From the NCBI RefSeq assembly GCF_016634425.1, contig NZ_JAEPES010000001.1, positions 1,122,782-1,186,781 on the forward strand: DNA of 64,000 bases, in the 5' to 3' direction. A model generated the notes under the pieces. That model had not been told where the DNA came from. It made no database searches and was given only the letters and a program-made list of their open reading frames with translations. A program made the position numbers and the translations under genes. The DNA is from Lacisediminihabitans changchengi (lineage in GTDB: Bacteria; Actinomycetota; Actinomycetes; Actinomycetales; Microbacteriaceae). This document shows, one piece after another, positions 35,996 through 44,685 of the stretch (within the stretch, counting starts at the first letter, position 1; each line of letters begins with the position of its first letter).

Positions 35996-36167
35996 CTATA
36001 CGGCATCGATGGGTTTATAGCCCTGTACTCCTTGACTTGACGCGAATAGCCCGAGGAGCGTTCGTCCTGGTTGAGGGTCGGGCTCGCGTACGCCGTGATC
36101 TGATCCGGGCAGGGCAAAAAAACCCCTGGTCCGAACCAGATCTAGACGCACTCTTGGCGACACGCTG

Positions 36168-36260
36168 CGTCCATTTCCTTGAGGTCGCATCCAACAGAAT
36201 GGCCCGGCAGATCCCAGGGAAGCGCCTCGCGAAACGGGGACACCGCGATGGCATCTCCCC
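36168..36260 (+). repeat. copy 1 of diverged ~95-bp direct repeat
   Basis: Strongly resembles 38016-38110 in the same orientation. Shared blocks include CCAACAGAATGGCCC, ATCCCAG, GGGGACACCGCGA and GGCAT. In one frame both copies read V-H-x-x-E-V-A-x-N-R-M-A-x-Q-I-P, then G-H-R-D-G, so they could be the remains of one coding end. The surrounding gap 35996-36313 shows no intact gene. Confidence 0.68.
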
Positions 36261-36313
36261 TTTACCGCGCTATCGCGATTACAGCGAGTAGCCATTCGCC
36301 GAGGAGCGATCGA

Positions 36314-36691
36314 TCAGGGTCGCTCCGAGCCAGTCGTCTCCGCACCGTCAGGCGTGCCTATCTCTGCCGTGAGTTCGGCTCGGTCGTCTGCGGATGCTTC
36401 ACGATCGCTTTTCGCGTGGGATCGGTCCAGAGCTGCTGCGCGCCGTTCTCCGTGCCCAGGATATTTTGCGCTGGAGTCGAGGAACGCCTGACGGTCGGCT
36501 GCTTCGGCCCGCTCATCAGAGACTGTGTCGCGCGCTGTGGCTTCATCGTCACGCCGGTCGGCGTCAGCCAGAATCTTCTTGGTCTTCTCACTCCGGGCAC
36601 TGCTGCCCTGGCTCTTCGTGTCGGACTCTTCTGGAACCGGCACGCCAGCAGCGCCCTCATCGCGAGGGTCGTCTCCGGAGGGGTTATCCAT
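36314..36691 (-). CDS. small charged, probably disordered/coiled-coil protein
   Basis: About 125 residues from ATG 36691 (MDNPSGDD). Very rich in Asp, Arg, Glu and Ala with heptad-like AD-x-R spacing (ILADADRRDDEATARDTVSDERAEAADRQAFLDSSA, then RAAALDRSHAKSDREASADDRAEL). Such Asp-Arg repeats occur as tails of actinobacterial GAF/ANTAR-type regulators, but here no other domain is present. Function unknown. A GTG at 36706 could extend it by five residues. Confidence 0.5.
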   Translation of the reverse strand: MDNPSGDDPRDEGAAGVPVPEESDTKSQGSSARSEKTKKILADADRRDDEATARDTVSDERAEAADRQAFLDSSAKYPGHGERRAAALDRSHAKSDREASADDRAELTAEIGTPDGAETTGSERP

Positions 36692-36793
36692 AGCATCATC
36701 TAACACCTCGCCGGGGCGCGTAAGAGTGCCCGAGCCCAGCGATCGGAGGCCGACGTCTCACGCGGAAGGTTGTCGAGTCGAGATCCTGGGTGG

Positions 36794-37927
36794 TCAGGCA
36801 GAGGCCGTCACCTGAGCCACCACCGTAGAAATGACATCCGCAGGCGTGGGCATCGCGGCCATCTCGTCCGCCACGCGTCGCGCTGCCCGAGTGGCGGAAT
36901 CGTCATCGACGAGTTGATGCAACGCGGCTCCGACTTCGCTGGGCGACGAAACGACGACCGCTGCGCCACTGTTTGCCGCAGCCGCAGCGTTGATGAATTG
37001 ATCGGCCCCTTGCGGCATGATCACCATCGGGAGTGCCTCGCTAAAGGATGCGAGAACGGTGCCAGCTCCACCCGAGTTCACGACGAGGCTAACCCCGCGA
37101 AGTAACTCGCCTAGAGGAACGAACCTCACGAAGGTCACGCCATCTCGGTTCTCGGGCAGCACGTCGTCAGGCTGAATTGCTACCGTCGCGACGATGTCGA
37201 AGCGCCCAAGGTCGATGCTCTCGATGATGGCTTCGACCGTTTCCTCACTGGAGAAGACCGTACCGAGTGTGACGAGCACTCTCGTTTTTCCCGGCGTTGC
37301 GGGAGGCGCGATGTAGTCGGCCGGGACCGGTCGACTATGGGGGCGCGCTCCGAAGAGCAGATGGTTCGCTGGCGCGACCCAGCCTTGTTGCTGGAGGCTG
37401 GGCGGAGTTGGGTCGATGTAATTCGTCGGAAGCGATGGGGTCAACTCTCGACTTGCGTAGCGCTCCGCGACCATGGAGAACATCGGCGCCGTGAACTCAG
37501 GTGGCACAGCGGGCCCGAAAGCCAAGACGCTGTAGGGAACACCCAAGGCAGCCGCGACCATCGGTCCGACGAAATCTGTAGCCTCAGCGATGATCACATC
37601 CGGCCCCCATCCTCGAGCGGCCGTGATGGCCGCGTCAGCCGTCAGGTCGACTCGCGCACCGGCAAAAAAGGACGCCACCGTTTCGGGCTCAGGATTGCGA
37701 GCCGGATCGCTACCGGGGTACCTGCGGGCCACTTCGGCGAACAGCGCATCCGGCATGGGCCCAGCGGCGAGGACGGGCGTGTCTGGAAGATCCAATCGCA
37801 AAGCGTCGACCATGCCACCGCTGGTCAGAACCGCGGTATCGTGCCCCGCGGCTCGCGCCGCTGCCGCCAAAGGGGCAAGCGGCAAGAGGTGCCCGAAGGC
37901 GGGAACACCGGCAAAGAGAAACTTCAT
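36794..37927 (-). CDS. GT1-family (MGT-type) glycosyltransferase
   Basis: 377 residues, GT-B fold. N-terminal acceptor domain with the catalytic-type His in GVPAFGHLLPLAPLAAAARAAGHD; C-terminal nucleotide-sugar domain with VLVTLGTVFSSEETVEAII and VVNSGGAGTVLASFSEALPMVIMPQGADQF. The usual HGGxGT is SGGAGT here, so one donor-contact His is replaced. Such enzymes glycosylate small molecules such as macrolides. No biosynthetic neighbours are present; detoxification is possible. It lies between the two diverged repeats. Confidence 0.85.
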   Translation of the reverse strand: MKFLFAGVPAFGHLLPLAPLAAAARAAGHDTAVLTSGGMVDALRLDLPDTPVLAAGPMPDALFAEVARRYPGSDPARNPEPETVASFFAGARVDLTADAAITAARGWGPDVIIAEATDFVGPMVAAALGVPYSVLAFGPAVPPEFTAPMFSMVAERYASRELTPSLPTNYIDPTPPSLQQQGWVAPANHLLFGARPHSRPVPADYIAPPATPGKTRVLVTLGTVFSSEETVEAIIESIDLGRFDIVATVAIQPDDVLPENRDGVTFVRFVPLGELLRGVSLVVNSGGAGTVLASFSEALPMVIMPQGADQFINAAAAANSGAAVVVSSPSEVGAALHQLVDDDSATRAARRVADEMAAMPTPADVISTVVAQVTASA

Positions 37928-38015
37928 GTTGAGCCCTTAACTTGTGGGATAGAAATCGAGATGGCGTCAGTCCTTCTCTATGGGACGTGAATGGCCAGCT
38001 CTCGGCGAAACCCTA

Positions 38016-38110
38016 CGTCCATTCGATCGAGGTCGCAGCCAACAGAATGGCCCTGCAAATCCCAGTCAAGCCCCGCGTAAAAGGGGGACACCGCGACGGC
38101 ATGCCCCCCT
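38016..38110 (+). repeat. copy 2 of diverged ~95-bp direct repeat
   Basis: Second copy of the element at 36168-36260; the pair brackets the charged-protein and glycosyltransferase genes. Here the shared frame is open from GTG 37987 to TGA (…MPPS), about 42 codons. The whole gap 37928-38259 holds no other gene I can support. Confidence 0.68.
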
Positions 38111-38259
38111 CATGAGCGATCCCCCGCGAAGCCGCTCGGCATCGACGGACGAGACGGATGACCTGCTCCCCCGGTGACATTCGGGACCTATGGCACTACC
38201 TCGCGACCACCATCACGCGTCAACTGGGAGTGGTCATCACCCTTAGCAGAAGGCATCCC

Positions 38260-38643
38260 ATGAACATGCTCCACTCGGTCACCGCCGTCCTCCGGAAATA
38301 TGCTGACTTCTCCGGCACCGCCGGCAGGCCAGAGTTTTGGTGGTTCGCCCTGTTCAGCGTTGTGGCGCACGTGGCACTGAACGCGCTCAACATCTTCACC
38401 GATCAGGGCACTGTCTATCTCGGTGCCAGCCTCTCCGGCGCATTCGGAGTGGCCGTACTCATCCCGACGCTTGCCGTGACGGTGCGTCGCCTCCGGGATG
38501 CAGGCCGCTCCTGGGCGGAATTGTTCTGGCTGCTGCTGCCGATCGCGGGGCTGATAGTACTCATCGTCCACCTCGCGGAGCCGCATCGCGAGACCGGCCC
38601 CATTCCGCCGCAGGTCATCGCACCCAGCCCGGTGGCGACCTGA
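38260..38643 (+). CDS. DUF805 membrane protein
   Basis: 127 residues from ATG 38260. Typical DUF805 features: KYADFSGTAGRPEFWWFALFSVV at the start, then TLAVTVRRLRDAGRSWAELFWLLLPIAGLIVLIV, with four membrane helices. Function unknown; members are small bacterial inner-membrane proteins. The stop shares one base with the next start (TGATG), so the two are coupled. Confidence 0.85.
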   Translation: MNMLHSVTAVLRKYADFSGTAGRPEFWWFALFSVVAHVALNALNIFTDQGTVYLGASLSGAFGVAVLIPTLAVTVRRLRDAGRSWAELFWLLLPIAGLIVLIVHLAEPHRETGPIPPQVIAPSPVAT

Positions 38644-39860
38644 TGACCGACGGCGTCGGTGTGACGAAGCACCGGGCCAGACGCACCGCGTTCATCTTCC
38701 TCGGATCTGTCGCGGGCCTTCTCGTGCTGGCCCTCGGAACCATCCTCACGGTGGGGGGAATTTTCGTCCCTGCCGCGTACCTTCAACCGTGGAGTGCGAC
38801 CTACTATCGCCAGTTCGCGGACCCCCGCATGCAGGTGGTCGCCCAGGCGGTGCTGGCACCCAGCGGCCACAACATGCAGCCGTGGACCGTGCACCTCGAC
38901 AAGACCGACGCGCGCGTGCTCTACCTCTATACCGACCCGACGCGGCTCACCCCGGCCGTCGACCCGCTAGCCCGCCAAACGCTCGTCTCCCAGGGTACGT
39001 TCCTGGCCTACCTTCAGGTCGCCGCTGAACATCTCGGCTACTCGGCGACGTTCGCCCTGTTCCCGAACGGCAGCTACGACGAGAACAATCTGAAGAAGTC
39101 GATGAGCGAGCTACCGGTCGCGCGGGTCACCCTGGCGAAGGACTCCGACGCAAAGACCGACGATTACGCCTCGCTGTTCCTCTCGGATACCAACCGCTCC
39201 CCCTACACGTCGGCCCCCCTCACCGCGGCGCAGACCAGCGACCTCAGCGATCTCGCCGATGGCTCGGCAGCGACCCTGTCAATCCTGAGCGACAAGCGCG
39301 ACATGACGACGCTCGGAAACTTCGGTAAGCAAGGAACACTGATCGAGACTCAGTACGAGGCCGCCACCAAGGAGAGCGACGCCGTCTTCCACAGCACCGA
39401 GCAGGCGAAGAACACGGCACGTTCGGGCTTCGCCGTCGAAGGACAGGGCACCAGCGGGTTTATGAAGTATTTCCTCCAGGGCCTCATCACTTTGGTTCCT
39501 TCAGTCAACGATGATGCGGCGGGTGCGAAGAATGCGATCGCGCTTACCGCCGCCGGAGTCGACCACACCGCGGCATACGGTCTCATCAGCACCCCGGCAA
39601 ACACCCGCACCGAGCAAGTCGAAGCAGGGATCCTGTACGCACAATTCAGCCTCCGCGCCCGCACCCTCGGGCTCGTCATGCAGCCCCTCAGCCAGGTGCT
39701 GCAGGAATACCCGACAATGGCCGCTCCCTACGCCGCCATCCACGCGCAATACGCACCCGACGGCCAGACCATCCAGATGCTCGTGCGCATGGGCACCGCA
39801 ACGACTCAGTACCCGGAGTCGATGAGACGAGACGCGAGCGCTCTCGTACACAAACCATAA
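38643..39860 (+). CDS. Acg-type nitroreductase-like FMN protein with membrane anchor
   Basis: 405 residues: N-terminal membrane helix (about 18-43, FIFLGSVAGLLVLALGTILTVGGIFVP), then a twin nitroreductase-like domain with AVLAPSGHNMQPWTVHLD, as in mycobacterial Acg proteins, and FSLRARTLGLVMQPLSQVLQ near the end. Acg proteins bind FMN, perhaps as storage or as an inactive reductase, and are linked to redox stress. Membrane anchoring is unusual. A MarR gene is convergent. Confidence 0.8.
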   Translation: MTDGVGVTKHRARRTAFIFLGSVAGLLVLALGTILTVGGIFVPAAYLQPWSATYYRQFADPRMQVVAQAVLAPSGHNMQPWTVHLDKTDARVLYLYTDPTRLTPAVDPLARQTLVSQGTFLAYLQVAAEHLGYSATFALFPNGSYDENNLKKSMSELPVARVTLAKDSDAKTDDYASLFLSDTNRSPYTSAPLTAAQTSDLSDLADGSAATLSILSDKRDMTTLGNFGKQGTLIETQYEAATKESDAVFHSTEQAKNTARSGFAVEGQGTSGFMKYFLQGLITLVPSVNDDAAGAKNAIALTAAGVDHTAAYGLISTPANTRTEQVEAGILYAQFSLRARTLGLVMQPLSQVLQEYPTMAAPYAAIHAQYAPDGQTIQMLVRMGTATTQYPESMRRDASALVHKP

Positions 39861-39873
39861 ACCTCGGGGGCGC

Positions 39874-40377
39874 TTACGGAAGGTCGCCGCCCTGGTCGAC
39901 CAGGCGTCGGGTGAGTGCCTGCAGAACGGAAGCTGCAGCAGACAACTCATCGTCACCGAGCGGCGTACCCGCTGCCGAGAGGCGGGCTTTGAAGTCGTCG
40001 TGCATCTCGCGCATGGCGGCATGACCCGCGGGGGTCAGTTCGAGATGGAGACTCCTCCGATCGAGCGGATGCTCCACGCGGGCGACCAGACCGGCGTCGA
40101 CCAGTCGGGTCGAGAGCCCGGTGATGGCACCCTTTGTCACGGAGAGGTCGACGGCCAGCTGCTTGGGTGTGACCGAGCCGGCTGCGGCGATACGAAATAT
40201 CGCGCGAAGATCGAAGTCCGAGAGCCCGCGCTCCGCCGCGACACGACGCTGGTTCTGCTCCATCGCGCGCACGAAACGGGCGGCCGTGTCGGGAAAACCC
40301 TGCAGAACATGCCGCTCAGGCTGATGGCCGCTGGTCGGTTCGACGTCGATTTTGGGCCTCATCTCGCCGTTCAACAC
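39874..40377 (-). CDS. MarR-family transcriptional regulator
   Basis: 167 residues. Winged helix: LSDFDLRAIFRIAAAGSVTPKQLAVDLSVTKGAITGLSTRLVDAGLVARVEHPLDRRSLHLELTPAGHAAM. GTG 40377 and ATG 40362 are both possible starts. It is divergent from the rhodopsin gene across a region with GTTTAG/CTAAAC symmetry, making it the likely regulator of that gene and perhaps of the Acg-type gene behind it. Confidence 0.87.
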   Translation of the reverse strand: MLNGEMRPKIDVEPTSGHQPERHVLQGFPDTAARFVRAMEQNQRRVAAERGLSDFDLRAIFRIAAAGSVTPKQLAVDLSVTKGAITGLSTRLVDAGLVARVEHPLDRRSLHLELTPAGHAAMREMHDDFKARLSAAGTPLGDDELSAAASVLQALTRRLVDQGGDLP

Positions 40378-40410
40378 TGTCGAACCATATGTTACCTTGC
40401 CAGCTCTATC

Positions 40411-40446
40411 GTTTAGACAGATTACAGTTTAGTATCTGAACTAAAC
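40411..40446. promoter_or_regulatory. probable MarR operator in marR/rhodopsin intergenic region
   Basis: GTTTAG occurs at 40411-40416 and 40427-40432, and its reverse complement CTAAAC at 40441-40446. The second and third form an inverted repeat with an 8-base AT-rich spacer, a typical MarR dimer site. A TTGCCA just upstream (40397) could be part of a promoter, so binding here would block rhodopsin transcription. Confidence 0.6.
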
Positions 40447-40495
40447 AACCGAAGCCGATGCATCCCGCATCGACCGGCCGATCTTGGAGGACATT

Positions 40496-41335
40496 GTGAT
40501 TCCTGATGCGCTGTCGCACGGGCAATTCGTTACCGTCTACAACTTCCTGTCGTTGGTGATAGCCGCGCAACTGTTCACTGCGGTTTTCCTGGTCATCTCG
40601 CTGCCTCGCATCCTGCCCCGCTATCGGAATGCGATCACCGTCGCGATCGTCGTCTGCGGAATCGCCGCGTATCACTACTTCCGCATCTTCGACTCGTTCA
40701 GATCGGCGTTCGTGACCAAATCCGTCGGCGGTACGGGCACGTACACCCAGGCGGTCGGAGAGTCATTCAACGAGGGCTACCGGTACGTCGACTGGCTTCT
40801 CACGGTCCCGCTGCTCCTGGTCGAGCTCGTGGCCGTTTTGGCGCTTGCCCGCAAGGTGCAGTCACAGCTGCTCTTCCGCCTCGTTCCGGCTGCCGCGCTC
40901 ATGATCGCCCTGGGCTATCCGGGGGAGATCAGCGGCGACAACACGGTACGAGGGATCTTCGGAATCCTGTCGACCATCCCGTTCCTCTACATCCTGTACA
41001 TTCTCTTCAGCCAGCTCAGCAAATCGCTCAAGAACCAGCCCATCGAGGTGCGCGGCACCCTGAGCCGACTCCGGTTTCTTCTCCTCCTGAGCTGGGGCGT
41101 CTATCCCATCGCCTACCTGCTCCCGCTGCTGAACATCGCCGGCTCCGACGCCTGGGTCTACAAGCAGGTCGGCTACTCGATCGCCGACATCGTGGCGAAA
41201 GCCGTGTACGCCCTCATCATCTTCCGCGTGGCGAAGATGAAGTCCTACGCCGACGACCGTGAGTTCGCAGCAATCGAGACGTCCCGGGAGGATGCCGCAC
41301 CTGCAGCGCGCTCCTCAGCATCGAACACCGTCTAA
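40496..41335 (+). CDS. proton-pumping microbial rhodopsin (proteorhodopsin/actinorhodopsin-like)
   Basis: 279 residues, seven helices. Helix C reads YRYVDWLLTVPLLLVE, giving Asp99, Thr103 and Glu110, the DTE set of outward proton pumps. His60 (AAYHYF) matches the His that tunes the acceptor in proteorhodopsin. Lys235 in YSIADIVAKAVYAL is the retinal Schiff-base lysine, with Asp231 as counter-ion. Leu107 at the tuning position predicts green absorption. GTG 40496 is chosen because GGAGG lies 5 bp upstream. No carotenoid or retinal synthesis gene is in the window. Confidence 0.95.
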   Translation: MIPDALSHGQFVTVYNFLSLVIAAQLFTAVFLVISLPRILPRYRNAITVAIVVCGIAAYHYFRIFDSFRSAFVTKSVGGTGTYTQAVGESFNEGYRYVDWLLTVPLLLVELVAVLALARKVQSQLLFRLVPAAALMIALGYPGEISGDNTVRGIFGILSTIPFLYILYILFSQLSKSLKNQPIEVRGTLSRLRFLLLLSWGVYPIAYLLPLLNIAGSDAWVYKQVGYSIADIVAKAVYALIIFRVAKMKSYADDREFAAIETSREDAAPAARSSASNTV

Positions 41336-41340
41336 GGATG

Positions 41341-41419
41341 GGGGGCCACCGTGTACTCCACGGCGGCCCCGGCTTGTACCGCATGCACTCACCCCGGTCT
41401 CCGCAAAGAGGCCGGGGTG
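41341..41419 (+). terminator. two hairpins between rhodopsin and glycosyl hydrolase fragment
   Basis: First hairpin 41341-41370: GGGGCC and CCGTG pair with CACGG and GGCCCC around TACTC. Second: CACCCCGG (41390-41397) pairs with CCGGGGTG (41412-41419). They lie between converging genes and probably stop transcription from both sides. No long T-run. Confidence 0.5.
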
Positions 41420-41443
41420 CTTCGCTCTTGTCAGAGCCGCCAC

Positions 41444-43285
41444 TCACGAGCTCGGGTGCGGGGTCACCGCCTGCAGCCGAAGCGTCGCCGCCGTGAAGCC
41501 ACCTGACGGCATCTGAATGCCGGAGAACGGCGACGGAAGCCGCGCCGCGAAATTCGCCAGCGTGTTCGCTACCTCGATCTCGAGGTGATGCACTCCCCCG
41601 CGCACAGCCGCTGTCACGTCTAGCGTCGAGCCACCGAAGACGATACCGACCGCGACGTCGTCGACGCGTACCGCCGCCGTGCCGACTAGCCCGGCAAACT
41701 CCAGTCGCGCCGACACGAACTGCCCGTCGGGCACACTGACCGAAGCACGGTAGATCATCGCCCCCGAGTAGTCGGCAAGGCCGAGGTCGTTCCACAGTGC
41801 GAGATCCAGGATGCCGGCGGCGGTCTGCCAGCGCAGCGGCTCGACCAGCACGGGCTCGCGACCCACGACCGACGGCTCAGAGAGCCGGATCAGCAGCGGG
41901 CCGACCGCCCCGGAAAGCGTCACGGTCGACACGACCGCGGCGCGCTCATCGCTCGGCGCCTGCACCGAGCTCGCCGGAAGCGTGACACCGCCCGCCCGGG
42001 CCTCAATCACTGGCTCGGTGGCGCGCACCGTGACGCTGGTGGCACCGGGCGGGATGACCGCTCGCACCCAGATCGGCCGCGGGCCGTCATCCGTTCGAGC
42101 AGGGCGATACTCGAGAGCCGGCGTCGACCCGAACCACCACGCCAGCCTGCTCTTCGGGCGCTCGGCGGTGAAAACTCCCCCGATCGCCACCGCCGCCCGC
42201 GACGGTTGGTCGTCTGCGACCGTCAGTGCGACGACCACACCGCTGCCGCCGGGAGCGAGCGTGATCTGCTCGGTGGAGAGGTTCGGACGCGCATCGCGGA
42301 GGTTCCACGGCGCGAAACGATGCACCGGCACAGCCGATCTGCTGCCGACATGATGCCCGGCGATCCAGACCGACAGCCCGATTCGCGCTGAGATCGTCAC
42401 CGTGCGCTCGGTCGAAGACGCGCCGCCGTCGACCGCGCTCCAGAAAAGATAGACGTCGCCAGGATGAGCCTCCGGATCAACGACGGTCGGGTCGAGGAAG
42501 TCGTCGGAGACCGACTTGAGGCCGTGCGGCCCGGTCATCCTGTCGCGCTGCACTGGGTCGTCGACGATGCCAGTCTCGGTCGAGAACCGGTACGGCCGCC
42601 ACCGCAGGTTCACACCGTCGACGCTGACCACCTCACTGGTATCGAGCCGCGACACGCTCGAAAACTGCGCCGACAGGTGCTCAGCGCGCTCCGCCGGAAG
42701 GGGCCCGAGCAGGAAGAAGCGCAGCGAGTCCCGCACCGCGCGGGGCTCCCACGGACCCTCGAGTGTCGCGGCGGTGTCGACATGCCAGGTCTCCACACCG
42801 AGAGCGTCACCGCCGAACTCGAAGTCGCCGTGGCGGTTGTCGAGCACTGGCAACAGCTCGGCCTCCCATGGCCCGGCGATCGGAATGTCGAGGGTCGTCG
42901 TCTGCGACGATGGGATGTCCGCGGCGGTACCGACTGGCTCGGTGCCCGCCATCCGTACAAAGATCTGGGCCTCGCCTGGGGCGACCTCGACATCGAGGAG
43001 AGTTCGGCCGTCGGAGGTGCGGAGGTGGGCTACCGGGCTCGTGCGTCCCGTCTCGGGGTGCCACCGCTCGACGGTTGTGGTGGTGGTGGTGGCGGCAGTG
43101 GTGGTGGCGGCAGCATCCGGGGCGGCCCCCTCTGGTCCACGCACCGAGCAGAGCGCACGAGTCATGCTCGTCCCCGTGTTCACCACGACGTAGCAATCGG
43201 CATCGCTGACGCTCCCGCCCGTGTCGTGGAGCGCTACCGCTCTGAGCTCGGCAGGGTTAGCGACCTGAGCGCGGTCCGACGGCCG
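41444..43285 (-). pseudogene. C-terminal fragment of a large glycosyl hydrolase (rhamnosidase/GH2-like)
   Basis: About 610 codons encode beta-rich carbohydrate-enzyme domains: VVVNTGTSMTRALCSVRG with GRTLLDVEVAPGEAQIFVR (beta-sandwich), YLFWSAVDGGASSTERTVTISARIGLSVWIAG, and a GH2-like sugar-binding ending (LGLADYSGAMIYRASVSVPD, VRDDVAVG-type loop). The N-terminal catalytic part that should precede ANPAELRAV is absent; beyond about 43285 the open frame is only the shadow of glycerate kinase. No convincing start is visible, so it is probably a 5'-deleted gene. Exact GH family uncertain. Confidence 0.65.
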
Positions 43286-43484
43286 GTCCGGTAAGGATCT
43301 CTGACAGAAGCGTTGCGATACGGAAACGGATGTCGTCCCGAATGGGCCGCACCTCCCGGGAAGATCGGGGTCGTCGCTGCCTACCATGGAGAAATCGATC
43401 GACCGCCCCGAAAGGACAGCTGGCCATGCCCGAGACGACGAAGTCTGAGAAGGCGATCGCCGCCCTCGCGACGAAGGCGGTGCA

Positions 43485-44639
43485 CTGATCCGCGGCGCGA
43501 TTCGCCGACGCATCGTCATCGCCCCCGACTCCTTCAAGGGCAGCGCGACCGCGAGCGAGATAGCGGAGGCCATCGCGGCCGGCTGGCACTCCGTGCGCGC
43601 CGACGATGACCTGGTCCTGCGACCGATGGCCGACGGGGGCGAGGGCACCATGGCTGCGATCGTTGCCGCGGTAGACGACTCGCGACTAATGCCGATCACG
43701 GTCGACGGCCCCGACGATCGCCCCGTCCACACCCACTGGGCACTGCTCCCGGGCGGCATCGGGGTGGTCGAGCTCGCCAACACCAGCGGACTCGGTCTGC
43801 TCGATCCACTCCGCCCCTTCCATGCCCACACCCGCGGGTTCGGGCAGGCGATCGCGGCGGCGCTCGAGGCGGGCGTCTCACAGCTGCAGCTCGCCATCGG
43901 CGGCAGTTCGTCGTCCGACGGCGGGGTCGGCGCCCTGCGGGCACTCGGCGCACGGTTCGTCGATGCCCACGGCGCCGAGACACCGGACGGGAACGCGGGG
44001 CTCGCCACCCTGGCCGCCGTTCAGCTCGACGGGCTCCGCGCCCTGCCCGTCGGCGGAGTGCAGGTTCTCACCGACGTCCGCAGTCCGCTGCTCGGCGAGA
44101 CGGGTGCGTCGTACGTTTTCGGCGCTCAGAAGGGCGCATCGGCTGACGATCTTCCGCTGCTCGAACGCAACCTCGGCAACCTGCTCAGCGTGATCAGACA
44201 GACCAGCATCATCAGCCAGACCAGCACGGATGCCGTGGCCCTGAGCACGCGCGCCGGGGCCGGCGCGGCGGGCGGCACCGGGTTCGGGCTCTCGCTCTGG
44301 GGTGCGACAAGCAGCTCGGGAGCGGACTCGGTGGCGCAACTGATCGGGCTGGACGAGGCCATACGCGACACAGATCTCGTCGTCACCGGCGAGGGCCGCT
44401 TCGATGAGCAGACCGGGGAAGGCAAGGTCGTCGACCGCGTGCGAGCAACGGCCGACGCGCATGGCGTGCCCACCGCGCTCGTCGCCGGGCTGATCTCCGC
44501 GGCCGCTGTCGGGTTCGCCGCGAGCACCTCGTTGACGGCGCTGGCGGGTTCGGGCGCCGCGGCCTACGCCGATCCGCTCACCTGGGCACGGGTCGCCGGG
44601 GCCGAACTTGCCAAGCGGTTCGAGCGCGAATTCGACTGA
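43485..44639 (+). CDS. glxK: glycerate 2-kinase, start codon unclear
   Basis: The product is a GlxK/GarK-type glycerate kinase: IVIAPDSFKGSATASEIAEAI, VLRPMADGGEGTMAAI, LELANTSGLGLL-type loop, LAIGGSSSSDGGVGALRALGARF, VTGEGRFDEQTGEGKVVDRV. The only standard start in frame is GTG 43593, which would remove the essential PDSFKGS loop. The frame is open back to a TGA at 43446, with CTG at 43485 overlapping the stop of a 20-codon frame (43426-43488) that has its own AAAGGA site. I place the start provisionally at that CTG. Confidence 0.75.
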   Translation: MIRGAIRRRIVIAPDSFKGSATASEIAEAIAAGWHSVRADDDLVLRPMADGGEGTMAAIVAAVDDSRLMPITVDGPDDRPVHTHWALLPGGIGVVELANTSGLGLLDPLRPFHAHTRGFGQAIAAALEAGVSQLQLAIGGSSSSDGGVGALRALGARFVDAHGAETPDGNAGLATLAAVQLDGLRALPVGGVQVLTDVRSPLLGETGASYVFGAQKGASADDLPLLERNLGNLLSVIRQTSIISQTSTDAVALSTRAGAGAAGGTGFGLSLWGATSSSGADSVAQLIGLDEAIRDTDLVVTGEGRFDEQTGEGKVVDRVRATADAHGVPTALVAGLISAAAVGFAASTSLTALAGSGAAAYADPLTWARVAGAELAKRFEREFD

Positions 44640-44685
44640 ATCGCGGGCACCGGCGCGAGTATCCAGCCAGCACGGTGAGCACGGC

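Noticed and set aside
43286..44008. Extension of the glycosyl hydrolase frame over glycerate kinase
   Set aside because: The extra codons lie antisense to well-conserved glycerate kinase sequence and show no enzyme motif, so they do not restore the missing N-terminus.
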